In this document: piece after piece, positions 5,068-6,994 of the stretch
Numbering within the stretch: position 1 is the first letter of the stretch
Layout: every line of letters starts with the position of its first letter
From: an uncultured Bacteriovorax sp.
Lineage (GTDB): Bacteria; Bdellovibrionota; Bacteriovoracia; Bacteriovoracales; Bacteriovoracaceae
Assembly: GCA_943914745.1 (NCBI GenBank)
Contig: CALUDF010000166.1
Coordinates: 1-6,994, forward strand
Reading direction: 5' to 3'
Length of the DNA: 6,994 nt
Program-made: the position numbers and the translations under genes
Notes under the pieces: generated by a model
Told to the model about the DNA's origin: nothing
The model's database searches: none
What the model saw: only the letters and a program-made list of their open reading frames with translations

Positions 5068-6596
5068 GCATTGCCAATGGCCTGCACGAGATAGCTAAAA
5101 TCAATAGGCTTGGTGACATGATCAAAGAAGCCCGCACTTTTTGTTTTTTGCCTGTCTTCTGGCATGGCGTGCGCGGTCAGAGCAATCACTGGAGTTAAAA
5201 CATTCATTAACTGCAGTTTCTCAATGACCTGAAAGCCATTCATCTTCGGCATTTCAATGTCCATCAAAATAACGTCATAACGTTTTTCCTGAATTTTATA
5301 GATGGCCTCATGGCCATCTGAAGCGAGGTCAGCATCCCCGCCGTAGGAATTTAAAAAGAGCTTGATGATTTCCAAGTTATCTATAGAGTCATCAACCACC
5401 AGGATGGACTTTGATTGCAATGAGATGTCGGTGTTGATGACTTTTTTTACATTGAGTGAAGTCTTCTGAGTGACGTAATCATTAAAGCTGATCCCAAAAG
5501 TGCTTCCGATAGAAAATTCTGAATGAACAAGCTCCACGTCTCCTCCTAAGGCTTCGGCAATTTTTCTAGAGAGGCAAAGACCTAATCCTGTCCCCGCGCG
5601 TGCCCTGTTTTGGCATTTGTCTGCCTGAACATAAGGCTGGAAGATAAATGAAGTTTCTTCTTCACTCATTCCGATTCCAGTGTCCTGGACTAATATTTTT
5701 AATTGATTTTTATACTGGCCTTTTTCAACCTTGATGGTGATCCCGCCTTTGTCGGTAAACTTGATGGCGTTACCTACTAGGTTGATCAATACCTGTTGAA
5801 GGCGATTGGGGTCATTGGTGACACAGTCTAGGTAGAGATGATTAGGTTCATAGACCAGGAAGATGTCTTTTTTTAAACACTCACCATGAAAGAGTTCGAT
5901 GACTTCTGCAATCAGGTGATCCAGGTCGAACGCACGCATTTCAATATCAATTCTTCCGGCCTCAACTTTTGAGAGGTCTAAGATGTCATTGATTAAGCGG
6001 TGGAGGTTTTTCCCATTTTTTAAAATGATGTCCAGGTATCTTTGGCGGTCGTCATTGGAAATGTCGTCTTTTTGTAAAAACTCAGCAAACCCTAAGATCG
6101 CACCTAAGGGGGTGCGGATTTCATGGCTGATGTCGGCAATGAATTGGCTTTTAAGCTTGAGGGCCTTCATGGCCATGCTTTGAGACTGCTCTAGGGCGTC
6201 TTCACGGTCTTTTTTCATCGTAAGATCGCGCGTGATAACAGAGTAGCCGATATGTTGGCCTTCGAGGTTGTTGAGTCTAGTGATGACAAAATTGGCCCAG
6301 AAAGAAGAGCCGTCTTTTCTTACTTTCAGAGCTTCTTCTTCAAGCCTGCCGTAAGTAAGGGCCTGGTTTAAGTCATGTGCAGGATAATTGTTTTCGATGT
6401 CTTCCATTGTGTAAAAACGAGCGAGGTGAGTGAAGAGGGCTTCACTCGATTTTAGCCCCATGAGCTTTTCCGCCCCGGAGTTGGAAGAGAGAATCTGTCC
6501 GTTGGTATTGAGGATGTAGACTGCGTGATCGACCATTGAATCGATGGCGAGTTTCGACATATCGTGCGAGTGAGATAATTCCCTATTTGGCAGCAT
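5064..6596 (-). CDS. PAS - histidine kinase - receiver hybrid sensor
   Basis: Counted from the ATG at 6596 the product is 510 residues with no signal peptide or membrane segment, so it is cytoplasmic. Residues about 17-129 are a PAS/PAC domain (DHAVYILNTNGQILSSN, then VRKDGSSFWANFVITRL and SVITRDLT), followed by a short coiled linker. The dimerisation/phosphoacceptor domain has ADISHEIRTPLG with His158. The ATPase domain has the N box NLVGNAIKF (from 272), G1 DTGIGMS (Asp305) and G2 GTGLGL (335-340). The C-terminal receiver (about 396-510) has Asp402/Asp403, phosphoacceptor Asp446 in MDIEMPKMNG, Thr474 and Lys496, all intact. No HPt domain or output regulator is adjacent, so the partner is unknown. 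Start: a TTG at 6620 has no ribosome-binding site; ATG 6596 has AAAGG 12 nt upstream, a little far; ATG 6560 would still keep the PAS domain. It converges on the MOSC gene with a 4-bp overlap. The PAS ligand cannot be inferred. Confidence 0.92.
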   Translation of the reverse strand: MLPNRELSHSHDMSKLAIDSMVDHAVYILNTNGQILSSNSGAEKLMGLKSSEALFTHLARFYTMEDIENNYPAHDLNQALTYGRLEEEALKVRKDGSSFWANFVITRLNNLEGQHIGYSVITRDLTMKKDREDALEQSQSMAMKALKLKSQFIADISHEIRTPLGAILGFAEFLQKDDISNDDRQRYLDIILKNGKNLHRLINDILDLSKVEAGRIDIEMRAFDLDHLIAEVIELFHGECLKKDIFLVYEPNHLYLDCVTNDPNRLQQVLINLVGNAIKFTDKGGITIKVEKGQYKNQLKILVQDTGIGMSEEETSFIFQPYVQADKCQNRARAGTGLGLCLSRKIAEALGGDVELVHSEFSIGSTFGISFNDYVTQKTSLNVKKVINTDISLQSKSILVVDDSIDNLEIIKLFLNSYGGDADLASDGHEAIYKIQEKRYDVILMDIEMPKMNGFQVIEKLQLMNVLTPVIALTAHAMPEDRQKTKSAGFFDHVTKPIDFSYLVQAIGNA

Positions 6597-6690
6597 TCTG
6601 GAAAGACACCTTTGAATCAATTATTTTTTCGACTAAAGATTTCTCACACTAAAAATTCTTTTAAAACTCAATATTGCATTAAGAAGATTT

Positions 6691-6708
6691 AAGACTTTTT
6701 CAAGTCTT
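6691..6708. repeat. Inverted repeat between the kinase and glycosylase genes
   Basis: AAGACTT (6691-6697) and AAGTCTT (6702-6708) form a perfect 7-bp stem. On the minus strand, the direction of both flanking genes, the loop is GAAA, a stable GNRA tetraloop. It sits 55 bp downstream of the glycosylase stop, where a terminator would be expected, but the bases after it (AAATCTTCTT) are not a clean T-run. It may be a weak terminator or a 3'-end stabiliser. The remaining AT-rich DNA at 6597-6762 shows no gene and no promoter I would defend. Confidence 0.35.
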
Positions 6709-6762
6709 TCGTAGATGACGTAAAAAGAGCTACCAGAAAATATCATAAGCCTTACAAAGCAA

Positions 6763-6993
6763 TTACTTCTTTACCGAAATTTTAGACAGAGATTTGCCAT
6801 ATTCTCGCCAAAGAATATGAGTGAGATAAGCTCTAGACGTTGACCATTCATCCTCATCTACGAGGCCTGATTCAATCGCTCTGGCGATGATGAGATCTTT
6901 TTTAGGGTAGGCATTGACGTCACCTAAGCATCGCATGGCAATCATCTCTACGGTCCAGGGGCCGATGCCTTTAATGGCCAGAAGTTTAGTCCT
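6763..6993 (-). CDS. alkA: DNA-3-methyladenine glycosylase II (AlkA-type), C-terminal fragment
   Basis: The frame runs in from the right edge and gives 76 residues before TAA. It begins RTKLLAIKGIGPWTVEMIAM, the helix-hairpin-helix of the HhH-GPD superfamily (KGIGPWT at fragment residues 8-14). The catalytic aspartate follows at residue 33 in YPKKDLIIARAI, aligned with Asp238 of E. coli AlkA. The closing STSRAYLTHILWRE matches the 'W..YR.YA..YLW' end of AlkA and the bacterial Ada-linked glycosylases. There are no Cys residues for an iron-sulphur cluster after this region, which argues against MutY or Nth. The enzyme excises N3-alkylated purines to start base-excision repair. The N-terminal part, and any fusion to an Ada domain, lies outside the window. 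Confidence 0.85.
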   Translation of the reverse strand, partial: RTKLLAIKGIGPWTVEMIAMRCLGDVNAYPKKDLIIARAIESGLVDEDEWSTSRAYLTHILWREYGKSLSKISVKK

Positions 6994-6994
6994 G

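Noticed and set aside
5983..6183. Plus-strand open frame inside the hybrid kinase
   Set aside because: Lies opposite the conserved H-box and dimerisation region; composition is that of an antisense shadow.
6621..6690. Sigma70 promoter for the hybrid kinase (TTGAGT or TTGAAA as -35)
   Set aside because: No acceptable -10 hexamer at 16-18 bp from either candidate; too AT-rich to call.

Overview
The window is a gene-dense stretch of bacterial chromosome with moderate-to-low G+C (judged by eye). No mobile element, tRNA, rRNA or CRISPR was seen. It holds seven complete protein genes and two cut by the window edges. Nearly everything falls into two themes: glutathione, electrophile or redox stress handling, and signalling. 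The organism is a Gram-negative-type bacterium that probably uses glutathione. The protein style and base composition would fit a proteobacterium or a Bdellovibrio/Bacteriovorax-like predator, but that placement is inference and cannot be fixed from the sequence alone.

Left block (1-2548, plus strand). It opens with the last 30 codons of a probable glutathione peroxidase. After an 84-bp gap comes a tight three-gene operon: a YfcG-type glutathione S-transferase / disulfide oxidoreductase, an aldo/keto reductase (4-bp ATGA overlap), and a pirin-family cupin (13-bp gap). Together these read as a cassette against peroxides, reactive carbonyls and quinone-like electrophiles.

Middle block (2545-5067). 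A LysR-type regulator on the minus strand ends inside the last codons of pirin. It is divergent from a QorB/YtfG-like NAD(P)H:quinone oxidoreductase on the plus strand, which is followed 19 bp later by a YiiM-like MOSC protein. The 110-bp LysR/qorB interval holds an imperfect 22-bp palindrome and a perfect TATAAT lying so close to the lysR ATG that the message may be leaderless. A textbook intrinsic terminator hairpin lies inside the first 26 codons of the MOSC gene, which is the most unusual single element here.

Right block (5064-6994, minus strand). A cytoplasmic PAS - histidine kinase - receiver hybrid sensor converges on the MOSC gene with a 4-bp overlap. Upstream of it, across about 166 bp of AT-rich DNA with one small inverted repeat, is the C-terminal end of an AlkA-type DNA-3-methyladenine glycosylase that runs off the window.

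Both convergent gene pairs overlap by exactly 4 bp at their stop codons, leaving no room for a conventional intergenic terminator. I found no clear evidence of a wholly new system. The points most worth checking are the intragenic terminator, the promoter architecture of the LysR/qorB divergon, and the grouping of the redox genes.
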